Below are positions 49,850 through 57,717 of a stretch of DNA of 64,000 nucleotides, in pieces; the stretch's first letter is position 1, and each line of letters opens with the position of its first letter. The translations under genes and the position numbers were made by a program. The stretch lies in contig NZ_JBODSD010000006.1 of assembly GCF_050632745.1 (NCBI RefSeq), positions 1 through 64,000 on the forward strand, written 5' to 3'. The DNA is from Mumia sp050632745 (GTDB lineage: Bacteria > Actinomycetota > Actinomycetes > Propionibacteriales > Nocardioidaceae). The notes under the pieces are model-generated. The model searched no databases. It saw only the letters and a program-made list of their open reading frames with translations, and had not been told where the DNA came from.

Positions 49850-50515
49850 ATGAGCAACCCCCTGAAGATCGACGTCTGGTCGGACATCGCCTGCCCCTGG
49901 TGCTACATCGGCAAGCGCCGTTTCGAGGCGGGCGTCGAGCAGTACCGCGCCACCGGCGGCGACCGCGAGATCGAGGTCGAGTACCACTCCTTCGAGCTCG
50001 CCCCCGACACTCCCGTCGACTTCGAGGGATCCGAGGTGGAGTTCCTCGCGGGCCACAAGGGCATGCCCGAGGAGCGCGTCACCCAGATGCTCGCCCAGGT
50101 CACGGCGATCGCCTCGAGCGTCGGGCTCTCGTACGACTTCGACGCGCTGAAGCACACGAAGACCCTCAAGGCCCATCAGGTCCTGCACCTGGCCAAGAGC
50201 AAGGGTCTCCAGCTCGAGGTCGTGGAGCGGCTCTTCAAGGCCTACTTCGAGCAGGGCGGCCACGTCGGTCACGACGCCGACCTCGCCGACCTGGCGGCCG
50301 AGGCGGGACTCGACCGCGACGAGGTCCTCCGGGTCCTGAAGGAGGGCACGTACGCCGACGACGTCCAGGCCGACATCGCACAGGCCCAGGCGTACGGCAT
50401 CAACGGCGTCCCCTTCTTCGTGGTCGAGGGGCGCTACGGCATCTCCGGTGCCCAGGAGCCGGCCACCTTCGCGCAGGTGCTCAACCAGGTGGCCGAGGAG
50501 GCGGTGGCTCCGTGA
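49850..50515 (+). CDS. DsbA-family (FrnE-like) thiol oxidoreductase
   Basis: 221 residues without signal peptide, so cytosolic. Thioredoxin-fold active site CPWC at Cys15/Cys18 (SDIACPWCYIGKRRF), long alpha insertion, and cis-Pro loop GINGVPFFVVEGRYGISGAQ, all typical of FrnE/HCCA-isomerase-related DsbA proteins. It likely acts in oxidative-stress thiol chemistry. A ribosome site (GGAGGG) lies 13 bases upstream, longer than ideal. The stop overlaps the next small gene by 4 bases. Confidence 0.9.
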   Translation: MSNPLKIDVWSDIACPWCYIGKRRFEAGVEQYRATGGDREIEVEYHSFELAPDTPVDFEGSEVEFLAGHKGMPEERVTQMLAQVTAIASSVGLSYDFDALKHTKTLKAHQVLHLAKSKGLQLEVVERLFKAYFEQGGHVGHDADLADLAAEAGLDRDEVLRVLKEGTYADDVQADIAQAQAYGINGVPFFVVEGRYGISGAQEPATFAQVLNQVAEEAVAP

Positions 50516-50658
50516 CCGCGGGTGGCCTCACGCCGTTCGAGATCGTCGGCGACGACGCGCCGGTCTGCGTCGACGGCGTCTGCGTGATTCCTGGAGCGGT
50601 CGAGGAGACCGCGTCCACCGAGGCGACGACCGAGGACGCTCCGAGCGAGCGGGCCTGA
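50512..50658 (+). CDS. Small CVDGVC-motif protein coupled to FrnE-like DsbA
   Basis: 48 residues, GTG start overlapping the DsbA stop (GTGA). The core DDAPVCVDGVCVIP (residues 15-28) has two Cys four residues apart, able to form a disulfide; the tail is acidic and Ala/Thr-rich. No known family is assigned. Coupling suggests it may be a substrate or partner of the oxidoreductase. Confidence 0.65.
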   Translation: MTAGGLTPFEIVGDDAPVCVDGVCVIPGAVEETASTEATTEDAPSERA

Positions 50659-50661
50659 CCG

Positions 50662-51384
50662 TCAGTTGGTCTTGGCGGGCCGGCTCCGGATCGTGACGGC
50701 CCGCGAACGCGAGGCTGCGTGGTACGCCGAGCGCACCGCCTTCACGCGGAGCTTGCGCGGTGCGTCCCACCGCCAGCGCACCCGGAACGTCACCGAGCCG
50801 TCGGCCCGCGTCGTCCGGATGCCGCCGACGCGGCGCCACGCACCGTGGTGGCGCACGTAGGCCTTGACGCGCACGCCCGCCTGGGGGAAGAAGCCGTACG
50901 GCCGGGCGACCTGCACCGTGGAGCGCACGCGGAGGACGGCGCCGACGCGGGGACGCCTCGGACGCACCGCGACCGACGTGGTCGTGCGCGGCAGCCGGAG
51001 AGCGAGCCTGCTCGTCGCCAGCGGCAGCGGGGCTCGACCGGTCGCGGGCCACGTGACCCGGGGCCGGACCGTGAACGTCCCCGCCCTCACCGTCCCGGCG
51101 CAGACGCGGAAGGCGCCCCGCCCCGAGGTGCCCTCGCTCGACGGCACGACCGCGCGGTCGACGACACGCCCGCTCGAGGCGACGAGGTCGACGGTGAGCG
51201 ACCACCCGGACCCCACGTCGCTGAGGGCGTACGAGAAGGGGTGGCTGAAGCAGTTGCGGTAGAGGGTCGCGCTGCTGCTCGTGACCCGGCCGGAAGCGGC
51301 GTGGGCGGGGGAGCCGAGGCCGGCCACGACCAGGCCGGTGGTCAGGGCGACGGTGAGCGGTGCGAGCAGACGACGGACAGCCAC
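50662..51384 (-). CDS. Secreted hypothetical protein with Ig-like beta domains
   Basis: 240 residues. Signal peptide ending near GSPAHA (about residue 28), then two beta-rich halves (about 35-125 and 140-240), the second strongly basic (RVRWRWDAPRKLRVKAVRSAYH). It resembles the Ig-like repeat modules common in Nocardioidaceae secreted proteins, with a Cys pair (NCFSHPF and RVCAGT) in the first domain. GTG start. Function unknown. Confidence 0.65.
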   Translation of the reverse strand: MAVRRLLAPLTVALTTGLVVAGLGSPAHAASGRVTSSSATLYRNCFSHPFSYALSDVGSGWSLTVDLVASSGRVVDRAVVPSSEGTSGRGAFRVCAGTVRAGTFTVRPRVTWPATGRAPLPLATSRLALRLPRTTTSVAVRPRRPRVGAVLRVRSTVQVARPYGFFPQAGVRVKAYVRHHGAWRRVGGIRTTRADGSVTFRVRWRWDAPRKLRVKAVRSAYHAASRSRAVTIRSRPAKTN

Positions 51385-51454
51385 CGTCCGACCCTACGCG
51401 AACTCGGGGGCACGGCCAGCCGATCGAGAGCACACGGCGTGGGCCTTCGTGCCG

Positions 51455-51470
51455 ATACGGTTGACCGTAT
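51455..51470. promoter_or_regulatory. TetR-type operator ATACGGT-TG-ACCGTAT over the tetR start codon
   Basis: Perfect 7-base arms with a 2-base centre. The last two bases are the first two of the tetR ATG. With a -10-like GATACG immediately upstream, the mRNA would be nearly or fully leaderless and autorepressed. Confidence 0.65.
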
Positions 51471-52092
51471 GGTGTCTCAGCCCAGTCCGGACCGCGAGCG
51501 CTCGTCGGCACCGCTGAGGGCCCACAACGCGATCCCGCGCGACCGCGTGCTCGACGCCGCACGGGACATCGTGGTCGACGTGGGTCTTCGCGGTCTCACG
51601 ATGGCCGACCTCGCGCGCCGCGCCGACGTCTCTCGGGCGACGCTCTACCGCACGTGGCCCAACGCCGACGGGGTCGTGGCCGACCTCTTCACGCGGGAGT
51701 TCCGGACGCTGCTGCAGACGGCGATGCGCTCGGTCTCGGGTGACGACGCGCGCTCCATGCTCGTCGCGCTGTCGGTCGCCGTGGTGCGTCTCGCCCGACG
51801 CCTGCCGGTCCTGCAGCGCGTGATCGAGCTCGACCCCGGCTTCATCGCGCCCTACCTCCTGCACCGTCGCGGCGCCAGCACCGACGACCAGATGCAGCTG
51901 TTGGAGGACCTGATCCGCGACGGTCAGACCGACGGGTCCATCCGGGCAGGAGACGCCGCGGTCATGGCCTCGGCGGTGCTCCTGGACGCGTGGGCGTTCG
52001 TGCTCACCGGCCCGGTGTTCGTCGGCGAGGACCACCTCGACGCGCTCGACGCCGAGCTGAGGCTGCAGCTCGACCGCTTCCTGACGCCCTGA
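51469..52092 (+). CDS. TetR-family transcriptional regulator
   Basis: 207 residues. HTH: DRVLDAARDIVVDVGLRGLTMADLARRADVSRATLYRTWPNADGVVADLF. The C-terminal helical domain resembles TetR_C-type ligand domains. There is no ribosome site upstream of ATG 51469 and the operator abuts it, so leaderless translation is likely. It is divergent from the secreted hypothetical protein (start 51384), a possible target. Confidence 0.85.
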   Translation: MVSQPSPDRERSSAPLRAHNAIPRDRVLDAARDIVVDVGLRGLTMADLARRADVSRATLYRTWPNADGVVADLFTREFRTLLQTAMRSVSGDDARSMLVALSVAVVRLARRLPVLQRVIELDPGFIAPYLLHRRGASTDDQMQLLEDLIRDGQTDGSIRAGDAAVMASAVLLDAWAFVLTGPVFVGEDHLDALDAELRLQLDRFLTP

Positions 52093-52107
52093 CGCCGTGA
52101 GGCGCCG

Positions 52108-53142
52108 CTACACGTGCTGGTCGACCTCGGCCCAGAACGCCTCGCGGAGCTGCCACCGGGTCTCCGTCTGGAGCACGCGGTAGCGGTCGTCGCTCGTGGC
52201 GACGAGGTCGTTCAGCAGCGTGGAGTCGACGTCGCCGGGGATCGTCGGGCGCGTCGCGACGAGGGCACGGAGATCGGCCTGCGTCGCGGAGTCGAGCCAG
52301 TTGCGCACGACGGTCCGGACCACGTCGGGGATCGCCTCGCGGAGGTCGGCGTCGGGATCGCCGCCCGCGCGGCCGCCCTGCCCGGTCGTGCTGCTGTACG
52401 CGAGAGCGACCGCCGGCTCGATCGCGGTCGGCTGCCCGACCGGGGGAGCCGGGTGCAGGCGCGCGACGTCGGACGGTGTGGGGATCCGCAGGCGCGGGGC
52501 CGTGGTCGCGGGTTCCGCGACCGGCTCCTCCACGACCGGCGCCTCCGCGGGGTTCTCGCGCGGCCGTGGTGACGGCGTCACCGCGCTGCGCAGCAGCTCG
52601 ATCGGGATGCGCTGGCGCGCGTCGACGACCCGCGCCAGGTTCATCGCGGTCGCGTGGACGCCGATGCGCGACTCGTCGTTGGGGACGTTGAAGAGGGTCA
52701 CCCGGACCCCGTAGTCCTGCGCCATGTCGACGGCCTCGGTGAGGTCGTCGTCGCCGGAGACGAGGAAGATCTCGGACACGGCACCCTGCAGGGCGAGGTT
52801 CACGAGGTCCAGCGCGATCCGGGTGTCGACCCCCTTCTGGGCGCCCTCGTTGTTGACCCGCCCCAGGCGCAGCTTGACGTCGGGCAGGAGCGACACGAGG
52901 TTGTGCTCCTCCGAGAGCGCCCGCGCGGCCTGCGCGTTGGCGGCGTCGTACCAGAACACCCGGAGCAGCCGCGTGTCCGTGGTCTCGGCGACCGAGGTCT
53001 TGATGCCGGTGACGAGCCGCTCCCAGCTCACGGCGACCGCACGTCGCAGCGAGGTGCCGACGAGCACCTGCGCCGAGGAGGCGAGGAGGTATCCGGCGTC
53101 GACGAGGATGGCGTGCCGGTCTGATCGCGCGAGCCGACTCAT
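52108..53142 (-). CDS. NYN-domain (PIN-like) putative RNase
   Basis: 344 residues. The NYN fold has its acidic residues in ILVDAGYLLASS (Asp15), KGVDTRIALDLV and FLVSGDDDLTEAVDMA. These resemble eukaryotic limkain/LabA-type and bacterial NYN nucleases, which cleave RNA. About residues 190-260 are a Pro-rich linker. The C-terminal roughly 85 residues (VVRTVVRNWLDSATQADLRAL to the end) form a helical domain often seen attached to NYN in actinobacteria. ATG start; converges with tetR. Confidence 0.85.
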   Translation of the reverse strand: MSRLARSDRHAILVDAGYLLASSAQVLVGTSLRRAVAVSWERLVTGIKTSVAETTDTRLLRVFWYDAANAQAARALSEEHNLVSLLPDVKLRLGRVNNEGAQKGVDTRIALDLVNLALQGAVSEIFLVSGDDDLTEAVDMAQDYGVRVTLFNVPNDESRIGVHATAMNLARVVDARQRIPIELLRSAVTPSPRPRENPAEAPVVEEPVAEPATTAPRLRIPTPSDVARLHPAPPVGQPTAIEPAVALAYSSTTGQGGRAGGDPDADLREAIPDVVRTVVRNWLDSATQADLRALVATRPTIPGDVDSTLLNDLVATSDDRYRVLQTETRWQLREAFWAEVDQHV

Positions 53143-53243
53143 CTGGCCAGGCTAGTACGCCGCTGGGGGTGGGCGCCGACCTCGGCGGAGCCGCCGTCGG
53201 ACGCGTACGCTCGGGGTCAGCCGACGCGCGGGGAGGTGGACCG

Positions 53244-54368
53244 ATGCCCGATCGGTGGCGCAGCGCGGTCCCCGACGACTGGCCGCGGCTGGTCGACGGC
53301 CACTGTCATCCGGTCTCGTCCGAGGACCTCCCCGACGAGGCGTTCGTCGGCTACCTCGGCGGGCACGCGGCGGTCGACGCCATGTCCGGTGTCGCGCTGC
53401 GGCGCTGGTGCTCCCCGGTGATCGACCTCGAGCCGCACGCGAGCCTCGAGGCGTACCTAGAGCGCCGGCGCGCACTCGGCGCCGACGAGGTGAACCGTCG
53501 CCTGCTGTCGCGCGCCGGCGTCAGTGACCTCGTGGTCGACGAGCCGACCGGCACCGACGTCGCGGCCACCGTGGCCGCCGCGGACGCGCGCAGCCACCAC
53601 GTCGTCCGCCTGGAGGACCTGGCGGAGCGGCTGCTCGCCGACGGGACGGAGCCCGGCGCGCTCGCCGACGCCGTCCGCGTCGCTCTCGACGAGGACGGCG
53701 CGGTGGCCGCGACGACGCTCGCCGGGGTGCAGGCAGCCGCCGTCCCGGGGCTCACCGCGGGGCCGATGCTCGGCACCCACCCGCCGCTCGACGCGACGTT
53801 CGCCGAGCTCGCTGCGGGTGCAGAGCCGGCCGAGCGACGCGAGGACCCGCGCTGGCACACCTGGCTCGCGTTCGCCGCGCTCGACGCGGGGCTCCCGCTC
53901 CAGGTGCCGCTCGGTCACGTGCTCGCGCACGGGGGTCCGGTGCTCGGCGACCCGCGGGCCATCGTTCCGTTCCTGCGGGCGAGCGCCGACCGTGGTGCGG
54001 CGGTGGTCCTGGTCAACCCGTACCCGCACCACCAGGTCGCCGCGGTGCTCGCCCGCGCGTACCCGCACGTGCACCTCGACCTCGGCCGGATCACCCGGGC
54101 GGGTGGCGACCTCTCGGCCCGCGTCGTCGCGGACGTGATCACCGTCGCGCCGTTCTCGCGGCTGCTCTACGCGTCCGACGGCTTCGGCATCGCCGAGCAC
54201 CATTACCTCGCGGCCGTGCTCTTCCGGCGGGCGCTCGGCGGAGTCCTCCACGAGCTCGTGGTGCGCGACGAGGTCGACCGCGCCACGTCCGACCGGATCA
54301 TCCGGGCGACGAGCCGCGACAACGCGATGCGCGTCTACGGGATCGACGGCAGCGACGACGGCCGGTGA
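53244..54368 (+). CDS. Amidohydrolase-family metal-dependent hydrolase
   Basis: 374 residues. The metal-binding DGHCHPVSSED motif is at residues 18-28; later VPLGHVLAHGG, HVHLDLGRIT, and the terminal RLLYASDGFGIAEHHYL with the catalytic Asp fit amidohydrolase_2-type TIM barrels. It resembles the N-terminal half of FluG-type proteins. The reaction and substrate are not known. Start ATG 53244 with GGAGG 7 bases upstream. Confidence 0.85.
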   Translation: MPDRWRSAVPDDWPRLVDGHCHPVSSEDLPDEAFVGYLGGHAAVDAMSGVALRRWCSPVIDLEPHASLEAYLERRRALGADEVNRRLLSRAGVSDLVVDEPTGTDVAATVAAADARSHHVVRLEDLAERLLADGTEPGALADAVRVALDEDGAVAATTLAGVQAAAVPGLTAGPMLGTHPPLDATFAELAAGAEPAERREDPRWHTWLAFAALDAGLPLQVPLGHVLAHGGPVLGDPRAIVPFLRASADRGAAVVLVNPYPHHQVAAVLARAYPHVHLDLGRITRAGGDLSARVVADVITVAPFSRLLYASDGFGIAEHHYLAAVLFRRALGGVLHELVVRDEVDRATSDRIIRATSRDNAMRVYGIDGSDDGR

Positions 54369-54371
54369 GCA

Positions 54372-54399
54372 GCGCGCGCTCCCCGCGGGGAGCGCGCGC
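54372..54399. terminator. 28-base perfect palindrome between convergent genes
   Basis: A self-complementary sequence of alternating GC followed by TCCCCGCGGGGA, placed between the amidohydrolase stop and the convergent DUF2630 stop. Probably a bidirectional terminator. Confidence 0.7.
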
Positions 54400-54407
54400 G
54401 ACCCCGG

Positions 54408-54656
54408 TCAGCTCAGATAGCCCTCGACCTCGTCCGGCGGACGCACCTGCGCGGAGGCCGGGTCCTCGCCGAACTCCGCCTTGGCCCGCCGCTGCCGCAG
54501 CAGGTCCCAGCACTGGTCGAGCTGCGTCTCGACGTCGCGGAGCCGCGACAGCTCCGTCTCGGCGTCGGTCTCACCGCGCTCGCGTCGCTCGCGCAGCTCC
54601 TTCTCCTCGGCCACGAGCGAGGAGATGGTGCTGAGGATGTCCTGGTCGGTCGTCAT
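54408..54656 (-). CDS. DUF2630 family protein
   Basis: 82 residues. MTTDQDILSTISSLVAEEKELRERRE, VETQLDQCWDLLRQRRAKAEFG and the tail EVEGYLS match DUF2630, a small actinobacterial family of unknown function. It is highly charged and mostly coiled-coil. ATG 54656 chosen as the conserved family start. Confidence 0.88.
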   Translation of the reverse strand: MTTDQDILSTISSLVAEEKELRERRERGETDAETELSRLRDVETQLDQCWDLLRQRRAKAEFGEDPASAQVRPPDEVEGYLS

Positions 54657-54753
54657 GGGCGCCTCCTGTGTCGTCGTGGCCCACGGTAGTCCGCCGGGGA
54701 GCGGGCCGGCGACCGATAGGGTGTGAGGAGCAGACGACGAAGGAGTGCGCCAC

Positions 54754-55425
54754 GTGACCGAGGGACCCACCTCAGGGCAGCAGCCGGACGACGACAGGAC
54801 TCCGGACCAGACGCCGCCCGAGGCGAGCGAGCACGCGACCCCGGCGGAGAGCCCGGAGCCGACGCCGCAGCAGCCGGCCGACGGAGGCTGGGGGTGGCCA
54901 CCCGCCGAGGAGCCGCCGACCACCCCGTCGTACGGAGAGCAGCAGCCCTCGTACGGACAACAGCCGGGTTACGGCGAGCAGCCGGGTTATGGCGAGCAGC
55001 CGCCGTACGGTCAGCAGCCCGGTTATGGCGAGCAGCCGCCGTACGGCCAGCAGCCCGGTTATGGCCAGCAGCCGCCGTACGGACAGCAGTACGGCTACGG
55101 CCAGCAGCCCACCTACGGCCAGCAGCCCACCTACGGCCAGCAGCCGCCGTACGGCCAGCAGCCCTACGGCGCGTACGGCGCCCCGTACGGCTACGACCCG
55201 CAGGCCAAGAGCAAGCTGGTCGCCGGACTGCTGGGCATCTTCCTCGGTGGGCTCGGCATCCACCGCTTCTACCTCGGCTACACGACGATCGGCGTGGTCC
55301 AGATCGTCGTCACGATCCTGACCTGCGGCATCGGCGCGATCTGGGGCTTCGTCGAGGGCATCCTCTACCTCGTCGGCGCCAACGGCTGGACGGCGGACGC
55401 CTCGGGACGTCCGCTGAAGGAGTGA
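54754..55425 (+). CDS. TM2-domain membrane protein with YGQQP-repeat N-terminus
   Basis: 223 residues. Residues 1-55 are Pro/Glu-rich; residues about 58-140 consist of around 17 degenerate (P/G)YG(Q/E)QP repeats, a Tyr/Gly/Gln/Pro low-complexity domain. The C-terminal TM2 domain (KSKLVAGLLGIFLGGLGIHRFYLG, then VQIVVTILTCGIGAIWGFVEGI) has two helices. The start is GTG 54754, with AGGAG 8 bases upstream. Low-complexity N-termini on TM2 proteins are common in actinobacteria; function unknown. It is coupled by TGATG to a lipoprotein. Confidence 0.87.
   Translation: MTEGPTSGQQPDDDRTPDQTPPEASEHATPAESPEPTPQQPADGGWGWPPAEEPPTTPSYGEQQPSYGQQPGYGEQPGYGEQPPYGQQPGYGEQPPYGQQPGYGQQPPYGQQYGYGQQPTYGQQPTYGQQPPYGQQPYGAYGAPYGYDPQAKSKLVAGLLGIFLGGLGIHRFYLGYTTIGVVQIVVTILTCGIGAIWGFVEGILYLVGANGWTADASGRPLKE
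54937..55170 (+). repeat. Tandem 15-/18-base repeats encoding YGQQP units
   Basis: GGY-TAY-GGN-SAG-CAG-CCG units repeat in tandem through the TM2 gene. Several adjacent units are nearly identical, as expected for recent slippage. Confidence 0.75.
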
Positions 55426-55802
55426 TGGCGCCGGCAGGCTCCCGGCCGTTCGCCCGCCGGGCCGCCGGGGCGTTCGCGGTCCTGGTCTCCGTCGGCGCGC
55501 TGAGCGCCTGCGGCGGTTCCGACGACGACGGCCCCAGCGGCTGCCTCGGCACGGCCGACGGTGGCACGGTCGTCGTCCAGGGCAGCAACACCCCGCTGGC
55601 CGACGGCGTGAGCGCGGGGGTTGGCTCGATCGACGTCGACCCCGACGAGGCGACCGCGATCCTCACCATCACCACCGGCGCCGATCCGGCAGGAGTGCGC
55701 TCCGTCCCGGTGACCGTCGGGACGGCGTTCGACGCCGCCGGCCAGAAGCTGGCGGTGACGCAGATCTGCCGCGGCTCCGTGACCGTCGACACCGCCACCT
55801 GA
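55425..55802 (+). CDS. Small lipoprotein
   Basis: 125 residues. The signal peptide ends in lipobox LSAC with Cys29. The mature part is beta-rich (GCLGTADGGTVVVQGSNTPLADG, then TAILTITTGADPAG) with Cys pair near residues 38 and 116. Not a recognised family. ATG overlaps the TM2 stop by one base, so the two are coupled. A terminator follows. Confidence 0.7.
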   Translation: MAPAGSRPFARRAAGAFAVLVSVGALSACGGSDDDGPSGCLGTADGGTVVVQGSNTPLADGVSAGVGSIDVDPDEATAILTITTGADPAGVRSVPVTVGTAFDAAGQKLAVTQICRGSVTVDTAT

Positions 55803-55830
55803 CGCGGCCGGCACCTCACCCGCAGACGAC

Positions 55831-55862
55831 CGAGCCCCGCCTTCGTCCGAAGGCGGGGCTCG
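55831..55862. terminator. Strong bidirectional terminator
   Basis: Perfect 14-base arms (55831-55844, 55849-55862) with a 4-base loop between the lipoprotein gene and convergent sepH. Confidence 0.8.
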
Positions 55863-55885
55863 ACGTCGTTCGGGGGAGGGCCCAG

Positions 55886-56905
55886 TCAGCCCTTGTCGCC
55901 GAACATGATCTCGTCCCACGACGGGACCCGACGGCGCTCGCGGCGTCGCGGGGCCCGCTTGCGCGGCTGGTCGTCCGCGGTCTCCGTGTCGTCCGCGGCG
56001 GTCTGCGTCGCGGGCTCCTCGGCGGCAGGCGCAGCGGGGGAGGTGCTCTGGCGATCGCGGGCAGGCTCCTCGGGGCGCGGCTCGTCGCGTCGCGCGACCG
56101 GGGCGCCGGCCGAGGCGGAGGCGGCCTCGCGCTCGTCGGCCTCGTCGAGCTCGAGGGTGGGCTCACCGCCGTCGACCACACCGGGGATGTCGTTGAGGCT
56201 CAGCTGCTCGTCGGCGCGTTCGCTCGCCGCGGCGGCCCGGCGTGCCCGCGCGTGCCGGAGCGACGTGACTCGCGGGTCGGACTCGAGCTCCACGACGTCG
56301 ACCGGACGCGAGACCGCGTCGGCGATCGCCGTCTCGGTCGCATCAGGCACGTCGCCGACCAGCTCGCGCGCACCGGCGTCCTCGGCGAACGTGTAGCGCC
56401 CCGCAGGGTCGAAGACGTAGTCCGCGGTCACCGCACCGGCGCGCACCGTGACCGTCCAGCGGGCGTCGTCGCGGCGGTAGGAGTCCCACGAGGCGGACTC
56501 GGGGTCGAGACCGCGGCCGCGCAGGGTCGCGTCGACCGACTCGCCCAGCGTCAGCGCGTTCGACTGCGCGTGCTTGCGGCGTACGGTCGCCCCGCGGGCA
56601 CGCTCCGCCATGTGCTCGCGCTCGGCGAGCACCGGGTAGGCGTAGCCCATGATCCTGTCCACCGACAGCTCCGCCGCGGCCGCCACCTCCTCCGGTGACT
56701 CCCCACGGCGGATCCGAGCCTGGATGTCTCGCGGACGCAGTGCACTGTCCATCGCTATCTCCAACTGGCCGAGTCGTGCCCGGTCGTTCCTGAGGGTGGC
56801 GCGCAGCCGGTCGTCGGCCGGGACGCGGAACAGCTCACCGACCGGGCCTCGCAGGACCAGGTAGCGCTGGTCCTCGCTCAGCCCCACCACGGTGAGGTCT
56901 CGCAT
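55886..56905 (-). CDS. sepH: Cell-division protein SepH (DUF3071)
   Basis: 339 residues. The N-terminal DUF3071 region is complete: MRDLTVVGLSEDQRYLVLRG, LRPRDIQARIRRGESPEEVA with an HTH-like helix pair (AAAAELSVDRIMGYAYPVLAERE), and GRYTFAEDAGARELVG. The acidic/Pro-Ala linker (about 230-320) ends in the conserved PSWDEIMFG tail. SepH binds FtsZ and stimulates ring assembly in Streptomyces and mycobacteria. The gene starts at ATG 56905 and ends beside a strong terminator. Confidence 0.93.
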   Translation of the reverse strand: MRDLTVVGLSEDQRYLVLRGPVGELFRVPADDRLRATLRNDRARLGQLEIAMDSALRPRDIQARIRRGESPEEVAAAAELSVDRIMGYAYPVLAEREHMAERARGATVRRKHAQSNALTLGESVDATLRGRGLDPESASWDSYRRDDARWTVTVRAGAVTADYVFDPAGRYTFAEDAGARELVGDVPDATETAIADAVSRPVDVVELESDPRVTSLRHARARRAAAASERADEQLSLNDIPGVVDGGEPTLELDEADEREAASASAGAPVARRDEPRPEEPARDRQSTSPAAPAAEEPATQTAADDTETADDQPRKRAPRRRERRRVPSWDEIMFGDKG

Positions 56906-57083
56906 GCTGTCCGCCTCCGCCCTTCGCGCCTCGTACCAGCCCCAGTCTCGACTGCTTGCCCGGTCAATCCAAGCAAGCGCGCCGGGGCACCCGTCGTTCG
57001 GGACCTTGTCGCAGACGCCACGACGCTCGCGCGGCGCTCGGTCGGTCCCGTACGCCGCTGCGGGATCACGCTACCGTCAGGAC

Positions 57084-57704
57084 GTGTCCACCGCGCTCGT
57101 CGTCCTCGACCTGGTCGGGATCGCCGCGTTCGCGCTGTCGGGGGCGCTGGTCGCGGTGCGCAAGCCGCTCGACGTCTTCGGGGTGCTCGTCCTCGCGGGT
57201 GCGACCGGGCTCGGCGGTGGGTTCCTCCGCGACGTCCTCATCGGCGCCACACCACCGGCGGCGCTCCAGGACTGGCGCTACCTGCTCGTCCCGTTCGTCG
57301 CGGGGCTGGTCGCGTTCCGGTTCCACCCGGCGCTCGGTCGGGTCGAGCGGGAGATCGCCGTCTTCGACGCCGCGGGGATGGGCCTGTTCTGCGTCACGGG
57401 TGCCGTGAAGTCCCTCGAGTACGGCCTCGAGCCGCCGGCCGCGGCGCTGATGGGGATGGTCACCGCGATCGGCGGCGGCGTGATCCGGGACGTGCTGGCC
57501 GGCCGGGTCCCCGTCGTGCTGCGCGAGGAGCTGTACGCGTTCCCCGCCCTGCTGGGCGCGATCCTCGCGGTCACCGCCGACGAGGCCGGGCTGCACGGCG
57601 GGTGGGTGCTGATCCCGGGAGCGGTCTTCGCGTTCACCTACCGGATGGTCGCGCTGCGCCGGGGCTGGCAGGCGCCCCTGCCGCCGGGGATGGACGGCTA
57701 CTGA
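57084..57704 (+). CDS. TRIC-family (UPF0126) membrane protein
   Basis: 206 residues, about seven hydrophobic segments in two repeated halves, each carrying the GG-x-x-RD signature (GLGGGFLRDVL and AIGGGVIRDVL). These are trimeric intracellular cation channel homologues of bacteria, thought to pass K+. Start GTG 57084 has no ribosome site, but TACCGT lies 6 bases before it, so a leaderless transcript is likely. Confidence 0.9.
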   Translation: MSTALVVLDLVGIAAFALSGALVAVRKPLDVFGVLVLAGATGLGGGFLRDVLIGATPPAALQDWRYLLVPFVAGLVAFRFHPALGRVEREIAVFDAAGMGLFCVTGAVKSLEYGLEPPAAALMGMVTAIGGGVIRDVLAGRVPVVLREELYAFPALLGAILAVTADEAGLHGGWVLIPGAVFAFTYRMVALRRGWQAPLPPGMDGY

Positions 57705-57717
57705 GCCGAGCCGGCCG

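Noticed and set aside
54937..55170. Possible CRISPR or satellite array
   Set aside because: The repeats are 15-18 bases, contiguous without spacers and in frame, encoding YGQQP units of the TM2 protein.
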